Source of the DNA: a bacterium UBP12_UBA5184
Lineage (GTDB): Bacteria > Vulcanimicrobiota > Vulcanimicrobiia > Vulcanimicrobiales > Vulcanimicrobiaceae
Reading direction: 5' to 3'
Assembly (NCBI GenBank): GCA_002413145.1
Contig: DHWK01000156.1
Location: 452-20,594, forward strand
DNA length: 20,143 bases
In this document: positions 13,955 to 20,143 of the stretch, in pieces
How the letters are laid out: every line of letters begins with the position of its first letter
How positions within the stretch are numbered: position 1 is the first letter of the stretch
Notes under the pieces: generated by a model
What the model saw: the letters and a program-made list of their open reading frames with translations, nothing else
What the model was told of the DNA's origin: nothing
Databases searched by the model: none
Made by a program: the position numbers and the translations under genes

Positions 13955-15974
13955 ACCCAAAACCACAGGGCTCGGGGCGCGCGCACCGCTCCCCGCCCCG
14001 ACGCCCTCGGAGGCTGCCTTCGAAGCGCTCCTCGCAGAGTTCGAGCGGCTCGACGGCGTCGCTCCGGCGGCGCCACCGCCGGCGCCGACGCCCGCATTCT
14101 CGCCGGCGCCGAATGAGGTGGAGGTTTTCGTCGATGCGCTCTTCGCGAAACGGCGCGAGTACCTCGAGCGAGATCGCTTCGCGACGATCGGCGAGGCGAG
14201 TGATTTTTTCACCAAGATCGTCGGCGTCTCGTTCGAACGCCGGCAAGAAAAATTAGTCGGCCTCGAGGTCGGGGAGTCGCTCGAACTCGTCCGCGAGCCC
14301 GACAACGCCCACGACCCGAACGCGATCGCCGTGCGCTATGGGCCGATCCAGCTCGGCTACCTGCGCAAGGAGATCGCGAAGCGTCTCAGCCCGAACATCG
14401 ATGGCGGAGAACGCTATGCGGCGGTCGTCGGAAGCATCACCGGCGGCGGAGCCGACAAGCACGTCGGCGTCAACATCCACGTCCGCCGGCATCGCCCGTC
14501 GCCGCGCCGCGCCGGTGAGTCGGCGGCCGGCGCGCGGCTCGCGGTCGAGAGCGATGAGATTCGCCGGCTCTTTCTGGGCGAGCGCGCGCTGCGCCCGGCG
14601 CAGCCGACGGTCCTCGACCGGCTTGCGACCGGGCGCAACACGCTCGCCGTGATGGGTACCGGGCGCGGGAAATCGCTCTGCTTTCAACTCCCCGCGACCG
14701 AAGCGGCGCTGCGCGCGCGGGCCAAGACGCTGGTCTTCTATCCGCTGCGCGCACTGGCCAACGATCAGCACGACGCCCTCGTGCGCCGTCTCGAACCGCT
14801 CGGACTGCGGGTCTTGCGCGCGACCGGCGCGATCGACGGTGACGAACGGGCGGCGCTGGACCTGGCGCTCGAGGATGGTTCCTGGGACGTCATCCTCGCG
14901 ACGCCGGAATTCGCGAGTTATCATCGCCAAGCGTTCGCTCTGCCGCACAACCGCGCGGCGCTGCTGGTCGTCGATGAGGCGCACCATCTCTCCGAGTCGC
15001 GCCACCGGCCCGCTTACGTCGGCTTCGGCGAATTGGTCCAGGCTTTGGGTGCGCCGCAGGTGCTCGCGCTGACCGCGACCGCCGACGACCAGGCGTTTCG
15101 CGAGATTCGCCGCGCTTTGAACATCGAGGCTTGGGTGATCGATCCCACGGTGCGCGAAAATCTTGCGGTCGTCGACGCGCGCAACACGAAAGACAAACTC
15201 TCCTACTTGGAACGCGCGCTCGGCGGCGACGGGAAAGCGATCGTCTACTGCATGTCGCGCTCCGAGGCGCAGACGATCGCCGAAGGATTGCGGCGCCGGT
15301 TCGGGCCGAGCGTCGCGTTCTATCACGCGCGGATGCCTGGCGCCGAGCGGACGATGGTCGAGACCTTCTTTCGGCAGGGTGCGCTGCGCGTCGTCGTCGC
15401 GACTTCGGCGTTCGGCGAGGGCATCGACCTTCCCGACGTCCGCGACGTCGTCTTGTATCACTTGAACTTCGCGTTTACCGAATTCAACCAGCAGGCCGGC
15501 CGCGCCGGACGCGACGACGCCCCCGCGCGGATCCACCTCCTGTATGGCGACGCGGACCGGCGCATCAACGATTACATCCTACGCAAGTCCGCGCCCGCGG
15601 TCGCAACGCTGCGCGAACTCTACCGCGGGATGCGCGGGCTGTCTTCGTTCGACGTGCTGCGGATGAGTTACGAGGACGTGGCGCGGACGCTCGAATTCGA
15701 TAACGTCGAGGGGGAGACCGTGGGGACGGCCGTTCGCATTTGGCAAGAGGCCGGTCTGGTCGAACTCGGACGCGACGACGACGGCCGCTTCGTGCGCTTC
15801 CTCGAAGTCGGCGGCAAGGTCGACCTGACGAAGACCGCGGTCTTCGCCGAAGCCGAAGCGGAACGCGAGGACTTCGAGCGCTTCTGCAAGCTCGCGCTCG
15901 CGGCCGACGCGACGACGCTCGAACAGATCATCAACCGGCCGATCTACCCCGACCGCGTCGCCCTCGAAAAGTAG
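13848..15974 (+). CDS. HIRAN domain plus RecQ-like SF2 DNA helicase fusion
   Basis: Residue numbers count from the ATG at 13848 (708 residues). Residues about 120-205 form a HIRAN domain: IVGVSFERRQEKL, GESLELVREPDNAHDPNAIAVR and QLGYLRKEIAKRL match its consensus, including the 'E-NP-D-NAI-V' core. HIRAN binds 3' DNA ends in HLTF. A superfamily 2 helicase core follows: Walker A MGTGRGKS (269-276), box DEAHH (376-380), motif III ALTATA, VATSAFGEGIDLP and QQAGRAGRD (about 548-556). The C-terminus looks like a winged helix but lacks the RecQ zinc-binding cysteines and an HRDC domain. The likely role is ATP-driven unwinding at damaged or stalled DNA. The start is uncertain: ATG 13848 overlaps secF by 107 bases, and the next in-frame start is GTG 14118. 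The frame between them (helix, then Pro/Ala linker) looks partly coding, so the true N-terminus is unresolved. Confidence 0.9.
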   Translation: MPNSNSGTKRSTSKTNPRRALKRRVAKPRLPRSPSKPKTTGLGARAPLPAPTPSEAAFEALLAEFERLDGVAPAAPPPAPTPAFSPAPNEVEVFVDALFAKRREYLERDRFATIGEASDFFTKIVGVSFERRQEKLVGLEVGESLELVREPDNAHDPNAIAVRYGPIQLGYLRKEIAKRLSPNIDGGERYAAVVGSITGGGADKHVGVNIHVRRHRPSPRRAGESAAGARLAVESDEIRRLFLGERALRPAQPTVLDRLATGRNTLAVMGTGRGKSLCFQLPATEAALRARAKTLVFYPLRALANDQHDALVRRLEPLGLRVLRATGAIDGDERAALDLALEDGSWDVILATPEFASYHRQAFALPHNRAALLVVDEAHHLSESRHRPAYVGFGELVQALGAPQVLALTATADDQAFREIRRALNIEAWVIDPTVRENLAVVDARNTKDKLSYLERALGGDGKAIVYCMSRSEAQTIAEGLRRRFGPSVAFYHARMPGAERTMVETFFRQGALRVVVATSAFGEGIDLPDVRDVVLYHLNFAFTEFNQQAGRAGRDDAPARIHLLYGDADRRINDYILRKSAPAVATLRELYRGMRGLSSFDVLRMSYEDVARTLEFDNVEGETVGTAVRIWQEAGLVELGRDDDGRFVRFLEVGGKVDLTKTAVFAEAEAEREDFERFCKLALAADATTLEQIINRPIYPDRVALEK

Positions 15975-15996
15975 CTCTCGTTACGCTTGCAAGAGC

Positions 15997-16458
15997 CTAC
16001 TTCACGAAGTGTATGTCCTTGGCGCTGAAGCGGGGCATCGAGAAGAACAGGATTTTCACCGGTCCGCCGATGCCGACGAACGAGTGGGGCACGCCCTTTG
16101 GAAGCACCTCTAAGTCACCCGCATGAACGGTGGCGGAAGCGTTTCCGAGCGTACCTTTCGCCGCGCCCTCAACGACGTAGATGAATTCGATGGTGTTATA
16201 GTGCTTGTGCGGGGCGATGGAGCTGATTTGGTACGCTTCGACTGAATAATCTGGGCTCGCAGCCAACGTCTTGCCCCAGAGACCAGGTATGATTTTTGGA
16301 AGCGTGCCATCGAGCAAATCTTTGACGTGTATGATTTGGGGTTGGGGACCCATCATCGCCGCCTGTGTCGGGACGACGGGTCGCACGAGCATGCCCAGCC
16401 CGAATGCGAGCGCGAAGCCGACGCCGATAGCCAATGGGCGAAGAGACCAACTGTGCAT
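15997..16458 (-). CDS. Exported single-domain cupin protein
   Basis: The 153-residue product starts with a hydrophobic stretch (about 9-25) and an alanine-ended region near TQAA (31-34), so it is likely a secreted or membrane-anchored protein. The cupin motifs are complete. Motif 1 is HKHYNTIEFIYVVEG with His84, His86 and Glu91; motif 2 is GDLEVLPKGVPHSF with His125. These four residues normally bind one divalent metal. The substrate is not evident; small exported cupins include sugar-, quercetin- and oxalate-type enzymes as well as binding proteins. A Shine-Dalgarno (GAAAGGGA) lies 6-8 bases before the ATG, in an A/T-rich patch unlike the surroundings. The gene is convergent with the helicase gene, 22 bases away, and downstream of the minus-strand peptidase gene. 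Confidence 0.85.
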   Translation of the reverse strand: MHSWSLRPLAIGVGFALAFGLGMLVRPVVPTQAAMMGPQPQIIHVKDLLDGTLPKIIPGLWGKTLAASPDYSVEAYQISSIAPHKHYNTIEFIYVVEGAAKGTLGNASATVHAGDLEVLPKGVPHSFVGIGGPVKILFFSMPRFSAKDIHFVK

Positions 16459-16496
16459 AATATATCCCTTTCATTAAGATAAGAACAGGCACGCCG

Positions 16497-16530
16497 AGCA
16501 AGCGTTTTAGGCCGCCGGCCAAAGCGTGCT
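16497..16530. repeat. Imperfect inverted repeat between peptidase and cupin genes
   Basis: Arms AGCA/TGCT, CGTTTT/AAAGCG and GGCCG/CGGCC nest into one long imperfect hairpin with small bulges and a one-base centre at 16515. It lies about 40-70 bases upstream of the cupin start and 51 bases beyond the stop of the minus-strand peptidase gene. A terminator without a U-run, or an operator for the cupin gene, are both possible. Apart from the repeat, the 122-base gap holds no gene. Confidence 0.5.
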
Positions 16531-16580
16531 TCCGAGAACGAATGAATACTCGGCACCGTCGTCCCATCCCCCTTTTGCAC

Positions 16581-17804
16581 CTACGCGAGGGCGTGGGTCA
16601 GTTGGCCGGCGCCGACGGCTTTGTAGAATGCATTGTCGGTCTCGCTCACCATCGGCGCCCACGGGTCGATCTGCGCCCCGCTCAGGGGAAAGTGCACGGT
16701 CGGTCCGGCGGCGTCGCCGTAGTCGGCGTCGGCGAACGGCGCGAAGTCGCCGCTTTCGCGATGGGCGAGGACGGTCTGACGGATCGTGGCGCCGGCGATC
16801 TGCGCTGCGTTACGAACGTTCGACGGGAGGCGCCCGTCTTCGGCGAACGTGTCGTAGAGTGCGAGCGCCGGCCGATCGGCGCGCCACGGCAGATGCTTTC
16901 CGCTTGGGAAGCGGACCATTCCGTCGATCGCCCGCGCGTCTTCGCGAATCGTGGCGCGCTGCGAACGATCCCGCGCCGCTTCGAACAGGGCCGCGTCGAG
17001 CGCTTTCACGCCCGCCTCCATCGCGGCGATCTTGGCCGGCTCCAGGTCGAAGACGTCGAATGCGGCGGCCGGCGACCAGCCGCCCTGTTCGTTCGGGAAA
17101 TAGCGCGTCTCCATGACGCGATCGACGATGCCGCGCGCCATCGCTTGCGGATCGTCGAGATGCGCCGCGACGTCGCTTGCCACCTCACTCGGAACACCCG
17201 GCGCGAGCATCGTCTCCGGCGACGCCGCCAGATAGCGCACGCCGGCATGCGAAAGCGCTGACGAGAGCCCAAGCGTCGCCATGAGGCATTGATTGGCGCA
17301 GACGCCGTCGACGCGGCGATTCGCATCTTCGGGATGCCGGGTCGCGTGCAAGCTGACGCCGTCGGCGATCGCGCCGGCGATGTCGTCCTCTCGCATGATC
17401 CCGGGGACGCGGCCGGCGTGATCGGCTTCGAGTCCGCCGCCGTCTCCCGCACCGTGATCGACCAAGTCGATCCAAGTTTGCTGCGCGCCGGCTTTCTCGG
17501 CGTTGTCCAACGTCAGCGCTACGAAAGCCGCGAGGTTGGCCCGCGACGACATATCGTGCAGCGCGCCTCGCCGCAGCCCCCGGCTCTCTCCGTCGGCGAG
17601 CGTGTAACTCCACGTCGCCGGAACGTCTCCGCGTTCGGCCGTCGTGTCTTCGACGCTGAACTCGATCGAGGGATTCTGCGCGCTCACCCGCACGGCTTGG
17701 GCGAGGACGAGCGACTGGATGTGGTCGAGGTTGTTATCACCGTCGCGGTAAATGCCGAACTCGAGCGCGCGCGTCCGCCGCTCGGTTGAGATGGTTGCGA
17801 TCAT
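16581..17804 (-). CDS. Clostripain-like cysteine peptidase (family C11)
   Basis: The 407-residue product shows the C11 pattern: YRDGDNNLDHIQ near residue 19 (the 'Y-DGDNNLE' start of the clostripain fold), WIDLVDHGAGDGGG with candidate catalytic His117, and ANQCLMATL with candidate catalytic Cys173. The spacing of 56 residues agrees with the His-Cys spacing I recall for clostripain (about 55). Family members usually cleave after Arg or Lys, are calcium-activated and are often exported and self-processed. Here I see no signal peptide, so a cytoplasmic role or non-classical export is possible. The C-terminal half is not recognised; it ends in a Pro-rich stretch and has no repeat. The ATG at 17804 is chosen for its GGAGG Shine-Dalgarno four bases upstream, which lies inside an inverted repeat. 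No flagellar or pilus link is evident. Confidence 0.82.
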   Translation of the reverse strand: MIATISTERRTRALEFGIYRDGDNNLDHIQSLVLAQAVRVSAQNPSIEFSVEDTTAERGDVPATWSYTLADGESRGLRRGALHDMSSRANLAAFVALTLDNAEKAGAQQTWIDLVDHGAGDGGGLEADHAGRVPGIMREDDIAGAIADGVSLHATRHPEDANRRVDGVCANQCLMATLGLSSALSHAGVRYLAASPETMLAPGVPSEVASDVAAHLDDPQAMARGIVDRVMETRYFPNEQGGWSPAAAFDVFDLEPAKIAAMEAGVKALDAALFEAARDRSQRATIREDARAIDGMVRFPSGKHLPWRADRPALALYDTFAEDGRLPSNVRNAAQIAGATIRQTVLAHRESGDFAPFADADYGDAAGPTVHFPLSGAQIDPWAPMVSETDNAFYKAVGAGQLTHALA

Positions 17805-17835
17805 GGAGCCTCCGCATGCTACTTGCTGAGGCTCC
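17805..17835 (-). promoter_or_regulatory. Perfect 8-bp inverted repeat over the Shine-Dalgarno of the C11 peptidase gene
   Basis: GGAGCCTC at 17805-17812 and GAGGCTCC at 17828-17835 are exact reverse complements with a 15-base loop. On the minus strand the 3' arm ends immediately before the ATG and contains most of the GGAGG ribosome-binding site. If the hairpin forms in the mRNA it would hide that site. It could instead be a protein operator. No downstream T-run argues against a terminator. Confidence 0.55.
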
Positions 17836-17953
17836 TCTGCGACAAGCCGTCACGCCGTCAAGGGCCCGCCTCCGCCGACTCGGACGCGAAAATGCGAGAG
17901 ATATCCACATACGGGAAACACTCCGGCCATTCCGAACTGTTAGCCTCCCTTTC

Positions 17954-18253
17954 ATGAAGAAGCTGAAGAAAAAACGGCTTACGATCGCCGATGTCTACGA
18001 CGGCCTGATGGATTTTAAGGCCGCCGTCGAGCGCGGCTTCGCCCGGCAAGAAGCGCGCTTCGAGGCCCGCGTGGCAAAATTGGAAGAGCTTATGTGGCGC
18101 CGCTTCGATGCGATCGACGACCGTTTCGATGCGATGGACAAACGTTTCGATGCGATGGACGTGCGTTTCGACGCATTGGAACGGCGCTTCGACGCGCGGT
18201 TCGACCGGCTGGAAGATCGCGTCGGGTCGTTGGAGGTCGGACCCGCGGGCTAG
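17954..18253 (+). CDS. Small coiled-coil protein with heptad RFDAxD repeats
   Basis: The 99-residue product opens with a basic segment (MKKLKKKRLTIADVYDGLMDF) and continues as one long amphipathic helix. From about residue 50 it repeats the seven-residue unit RFDAMDK or close variants five times, ending in RFDRLEDRVGSLE. Regular Phe and Met/Ile/Leu positions at heptad spacing indicate a coiled coil that probably oligomerises. Proteins of this style are often small membrane-proximal or phage-like scaffolds, but no specific family is recognised. I chose the ATG at 17954; the same frame is open upstream to 17786 and enters the promoter region and start of the divergent peptidase gene. There is no good Shine-Dalgarno. 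Codon use in the repeats fits the genome. Confidence 0.72.
   Translation: MKKLKKKRLTIADVYDGLMDFKAAVERGFARQEARFEARVAKLEELMWRRFDAIDDRFDAMDKRFDAMDVRFDALERRFDARFDRLEDRVGSLEVGPAG
18101..18205 (+). repeat. 21-bp in-frame tandem repeat (about five units)
   Basis: Units begin at 18101, 18122, 18143, 18164 and 18185, with consensus CGTTTCGATGCGATGGACNNN. Units two and three are nearly identical; the flanking units diverge and the fifth is partial. The period equals seven codons, so the repeat encodes the heptads of the coiled-coil protein. Unit number could vary between strains by slippage or recombination without breaking the frame. Confidence 0.88.
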
Positions 18254-18307
18254 GCCACATTCTGGCGTTCGGCCGTCGTCTCTTCGGCGCCGGCGCCAAG
18301 GTCGGCC

Positions 18308-18768
18308 CTATTCGGCGGAGGACGCGCCCCGCTTTCGTTCGTCGCGCCGAAACACGTAGTAGACCACGGGCATCAGGGCGCTGTTGTATAGGAATTTCAA
18401 GACCGTCGCCCTCAGGCCGGGCCGAAGCCGCCCTTCGTCCGCTTCGACCAGCACGAAGTCGAAGTTTCTCCGGCGGAACGATGTATTAAAGGCCTCGCAC
18501 TCGGCCGGACTGCGCCCGCTCGCTCGACCAGAATTCTCGCGACGTCGCTATCGGCCGGATGTTGCCTTACGAGCGCTGAGATCGCAGCGTCGTTCGTGCG
18601 CAAAAACTCGATGAGCTGCTTGTCGATGAAATCGTTGTCGCCGTAGCAATAACCGTCGGCGAGACGACCCTGCGGTGAGGTTTCACAGTGGCGCGCCTTC
18701 TGCAACAAGCGTGGCAGCCATACGAGCCCCGCCTCCGACTGAAGACCGGAACACGGAGTCCAGCTCAT
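18308..18768 (-). pseudogene. Unrecognised gene split by a one-base frameshift
   Basis: From an ATG at 18768 (AAGGGG five bases upstream) the frame reads plausible protein: GRLADGYCYGDNDFIDKQLIEFLRT..., then DSDVARILVERA. Near 18505-18520 the coding signal moves to another frame, which reads SPAECEAFNTSFRRRNFDFVLVEADEGRLRP, then VLKFLYNSALMPVVYYVFRRDE, to a TAG at 18308-18310. Inserting one base at the junction gives 462 bases, an exact 153-residue frame. The shift lies in a short GCG/GGC-rich run that is easy to miscall, so it may be a sequencing error in a live gene. I recognise no family. A short hydrophobic patch (LYNSALMPVVYYVF) is near the C-terminus. No classical slippery heptamer is present. 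Confidence 0.6.
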
Positions 18769-18819
18769 ACGCACCCCTTGATACCGAAATCGAATCCGCG
18801 CGACGTATTCTCCCTTCCA

Positions 18820-18984
18820 ATGGAAAGCCCGCGCACGGCGCCCTACGAGCCGTTCAAGGCGTACCAGCCATCTAGTCTTTGGAGACTATTCACGGCCGCG
18901 CTTCTGGCTTTGGTCGGCTCGCCGGCTGAAATCCTCGGCCGGCTGGGCCTAAAGTCTCACCCCAGAGTCATCCGCCCGTGCTAA
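18820..18984 (+). CDS. Possible small membrane peptide
   Basis: The 54-codon frame from ATG 18820 reads a polar start (MESPRTAPYEPFKAYQPSS), one hydrophobic stretch (LWRLFTAALLALVGSPAEIL), then a basic tail. The shape is that of a single-pass small membrane protein. No Shine-Dalgarno is seen and the frame extends upstream without another start that is clearly better. The stretch 18769-19135 has no other gene; its right half holds the leader of the secreted-protein genes. Confidence 0.25.
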   Translation: MESPRTAPYEPFKAYQPSSLWRLFTAALLALVGSPAEILGRLGLKSHPRVIRPC

Positions 18985-19032
18985 GGTTCTATAAGCCGCC
19001 TGAAATTTTGCTTAACTGAAGCGAAGTAAAGA

Positions 19033-19090
19033 GGGGGGTATCACAGTATCCCCCGGATGGGGGGTCCGGCACTCGGACGGGCAGTTCCCC
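19033..19090 (+). promoter_or_regulatory. Structured leader upstream of the tandem SCPU genes
   Basis: Two hairpins lie 46-103 bases before the first SCPU start. Hairpin one pairs 19033-19040 with 19047-19054 (eight pairs including one G-U, loop TCACAG). Hairpin two pairs GTCCG 19064-19068 with CGGAC 19074-19078, and GGGG 19060-19063 can pair with CCCC 19087-19090 outside it. I matched it by eye to no known riboswitch. A run of G and C this strong just before a Shine-Dalgarno (AAGGAG 19121-19126) suggests mRNA-level control or mRNA stabilisation. No confident -35/-10 pair was found in 18961-19030. Confidence 0.45.
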
Positions 19091-19135
19091 GCTGCCTTCA
19101 CCAAAAGCGGTCCTTTATTTAAGGAGCCTACCACT

Positions 19136-19663
19136 ATGTTTCCAAAACGCCGTATTCTCGCGGCAGCCGCACTCTTAGCGAGTGCGATCGCGTTCGTGCC
19201 ATCCGCGCAAGCGGCGGCGAATGGTCCCACCGACACGGTCCTGGTCAGCGCCAACGTTCCGGTGAGTTGCGTCTTCACCACGACGTCGGATTCCGTCAAT
19301 TTCGGGACCTACGATCCGATCGGCGCAAACGCTACGTTGGCTCTGACGCAACCCCTCACGGCTCATTACATTTGCACGCAAAGCGACATCACGTATACCT
19401 TCGCCTTTTCAGACCCGAATCAGACAGGCGGCCAATGCCGGATGCGGCGCTCGTCAACGTCCGATTACCTCAACTACAACGTGAAAGATACGGGGAGTGT
19501 TGCCTTCCTCTGCAACAATGCCCCAGCTTCAGCGACGGGCCAACCGCCCGGCGCCGGCATCGGAGCGCTCAGCTACATCTTCACCTTCACGCTCCCGGCG
19601 GGACAAAACACGGTTCAAACCGGGACCTACACCGACACGCTAACCATCACAATCGCCGGTTAA
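19136..19663 (+). CDS. Secreted spore coat U (SCPU) domain protein, pilin-like
   Basis: The 175-residue product has a clear signal peptide: MFPKRRILAAAALLASAIAF, with cleavage after AQA (about residue 26). The mature part fits the SCPU domain: VSCVF, then VNFGTYDPIGANAT, YICTQSD, CRMRRSS, LNYNVKD, and a terminal PAGQNTVQTGTYTDTLTITIAG, the near-invariant 'pAGq.v..GtYtDtltvtvt' ending. Four cysteines (45, 80, 101, 126) could make two disulphides. SCPU proteins are subunits of archaic chaperone-usher (Csu-type) pili in Gram-negative bacteria, or of the spore coat in Myxococcus. AAGGAG lies nine bases before the ATG. A second copy follows 27 bases downstream with its own ribosome-binding site, so the two are co-transcribed. 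Base composition is lower in GC than the rest of the window. Confidence 0.9.
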   Translation: MFPKRRILAAAALLASAIAFVPSAQAAANGPTDTVLVSANVPVSCVFTTTSDSVNFGTYDPIGANATLALTQPLTAHYICTQSDITYTFAFSDPNQTGGQCRMRRSSTSDYLNYNVKDTGSVAFLCNNAPASATGQPPGAGIGALSYIFTFTLPAGQNTVQTGTYTDTLTITIAG

Positions 19664-19690
19664 GCGGCAAAAAAGGAGTACTCGAAAAAC

Positions 19691-20143
19691 ATGTTTCGCC
19701 AATCCCTCCTCAGCGCGGCCCTGATCGGCGCAGTCTCAATCCTAGCGTTGGCTCCGCAATCGGTCGGCGCGACGACCACGGGACCGACCCAATCCATTTT
19801 GGTGACCGCCCACGTCGTAAACACCTGCGAGTTCAACGCCGCCGCCGGACCGAACGTCGATTTCGGCCTCTACGACCCGATCTTCGCGAATCAGACAGCT
19901 GACATCACCGTGCCGTGGTTGGCAACGTACACCTGCACGGCCGGCGAGGCCGCCACAACGACGTTCTCGTTTCATAGCGCAACCAGCGGCGGCACCAACC
20001 CCTGCGAGTTGCACCACACGGTTACCACGAGCAACTTGCTAACCTACACGATCAGCGACGGCACCCATACTACATTCTGCGACGGAACGGCATTCAAGAA
20101 CGCCGCCGAAACGGTGGGTACGGGCGTCAGCCAGTCGGTCAGC
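19691..20143 (+). CDS. Second secreted SCPU domain protein, 3' partial
   Basis: This frame starts at ATG 19691 and stays open for 151 codons to the window edge. A signal peptide (MFRQSLLSAALIGAVSILAL, cleavage near SVGA) precedes TQSILVTAHVVNTCEF, VDFGLYDPIFANQTADITV and YTCTAGE, the same domain order as the upstream protein. Cysteines at 46, 82, 105 and 130 fall at matching positions, so the pair arose by duplication but has diverged widely in sequence. The conserved terminal 'AG...GTYTDT' block lies beyond the window. An AAAAGGAG lies 12 bases before the ATG, a long spacing. Together the two genes suggest the first subunits of a Csu-like pilus operon, whose chaperone and usher would be expected downstream. 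Confidence 0.87.
   Translation, partial: MFRQSLLSAALIGAVSILALAPQSVGATTTGPTQSILVTAHVVNTCEFNAAAGPNVDFGLYDPIFANQTADITVPWLATYTCTAGEAATTTFSFHSATSGGTNPCELHHTVTTSNLLTYTISDGTHTTFCDGTAFKNAAETVGTGVSQSVS

Noticed and set aside
12617..14305. Long minus-strand frame of 562 codons
   Set aside because: Antisense shadow of secF and the helicase gene; no motifs, and it would run through two clear gene families.
15974..15996. GCTCT/AGAGC inverted repeat between helicase and cupin genes as a terminator
   Set aside because: Only five pairs around a 13-base loop and no U-run on either strand.
18101..18205. CRISPR-like array
   Set aside because: Units are contiguous without spacers and stay in frame as protein heptads.
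18500..18525. Programmed ribosomal frameshift in the broken minus-strand gene
   Set aside because: No X-XXY-YYZ slippery heptamer or clear downstream pseudoknot was seen at the junction.

Overview
The window is a high-GC, densely packed bacterial chromosome segment. Genes often overlap by one or four bases (ATGA, GTGA, TGATG). A diderm is suggested by two tandem spore-coat-U (SCPU) type secreted proteins, flagellar-type export genes and separate SecD and SecF. The combination would fit a deep-branching environmental lineage such as Candidatus Eremiobacterota (WPS-2). That assignment is only a guess from style and content; no marker in the window fixes it.

Layout. (1) 1-1235: C-terminal part of a double-domain retropepsin-like aspartic protease, cut by the window edge. 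(2) 1334-4269: a tightly overlapping flagellar operon: a possible FliK-like protein, a FlgF/FlgG-like rod or hook protein, a divergent FliM-like SpoA protein, a short FliN and FliP. (3) 4277-6708: an eight-TM (MASE4-like) GGDEF diguanylate cyclase with an intact I-site, and metF starting inside its stop codon. These two sit between fliP and fliQ. (4) 6743-10789: fliQ, fliR, flhB and flhA, again overlapping. FlhB has NPQH in place of NPTH at its autocleavage site. (5) 10782-11219 (minus): a Fur-family regulator whose end overlaps the end of flhA. (6) 11279-13954: a near-consensus sigma-70 promoter, then secD and secF; SecF has a long basic-then-acidic tail. (7) 13848-15974: a HIRAN plus RecQ-like helicase fusion. 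(8) 15997-17804 (minus): an exported cupin and a clostripain-like C11 cysteine peptidase. (9) 17954-18253: a small coiled-coil protein built on a 21-bp repeat. (10) 18308-18768 (minus): an unrecognised gene broken by a one-base frameshift. (11) 18985-20143: a hairpin-rich leader, then two tandem SCPU secreted proteins; the second runs off the window.

How they fit together. The order fliK-like, flgG-like, fliM, fliN, fliP, fliQ, fliR, flhB, flhA follows the classic flagellar export order, so this reads as a flagellum rather than an injectisome. The upstream members are short and divergent, and flgD, fliL, fliO, fliF, fliG, fliH, fliI and filament genes are absent from the window. The embedded diguanylate cyclase would place a c-di-GMP source under shared control with motility. 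SCPU proteins are usually subunits of archaic chaperone-usher (Csu-like) pili, so a sessile-lifestyle appendage locus may begin at the right edge. No tRNA, rRNA, CRISPR array or insertion sequence was seen.
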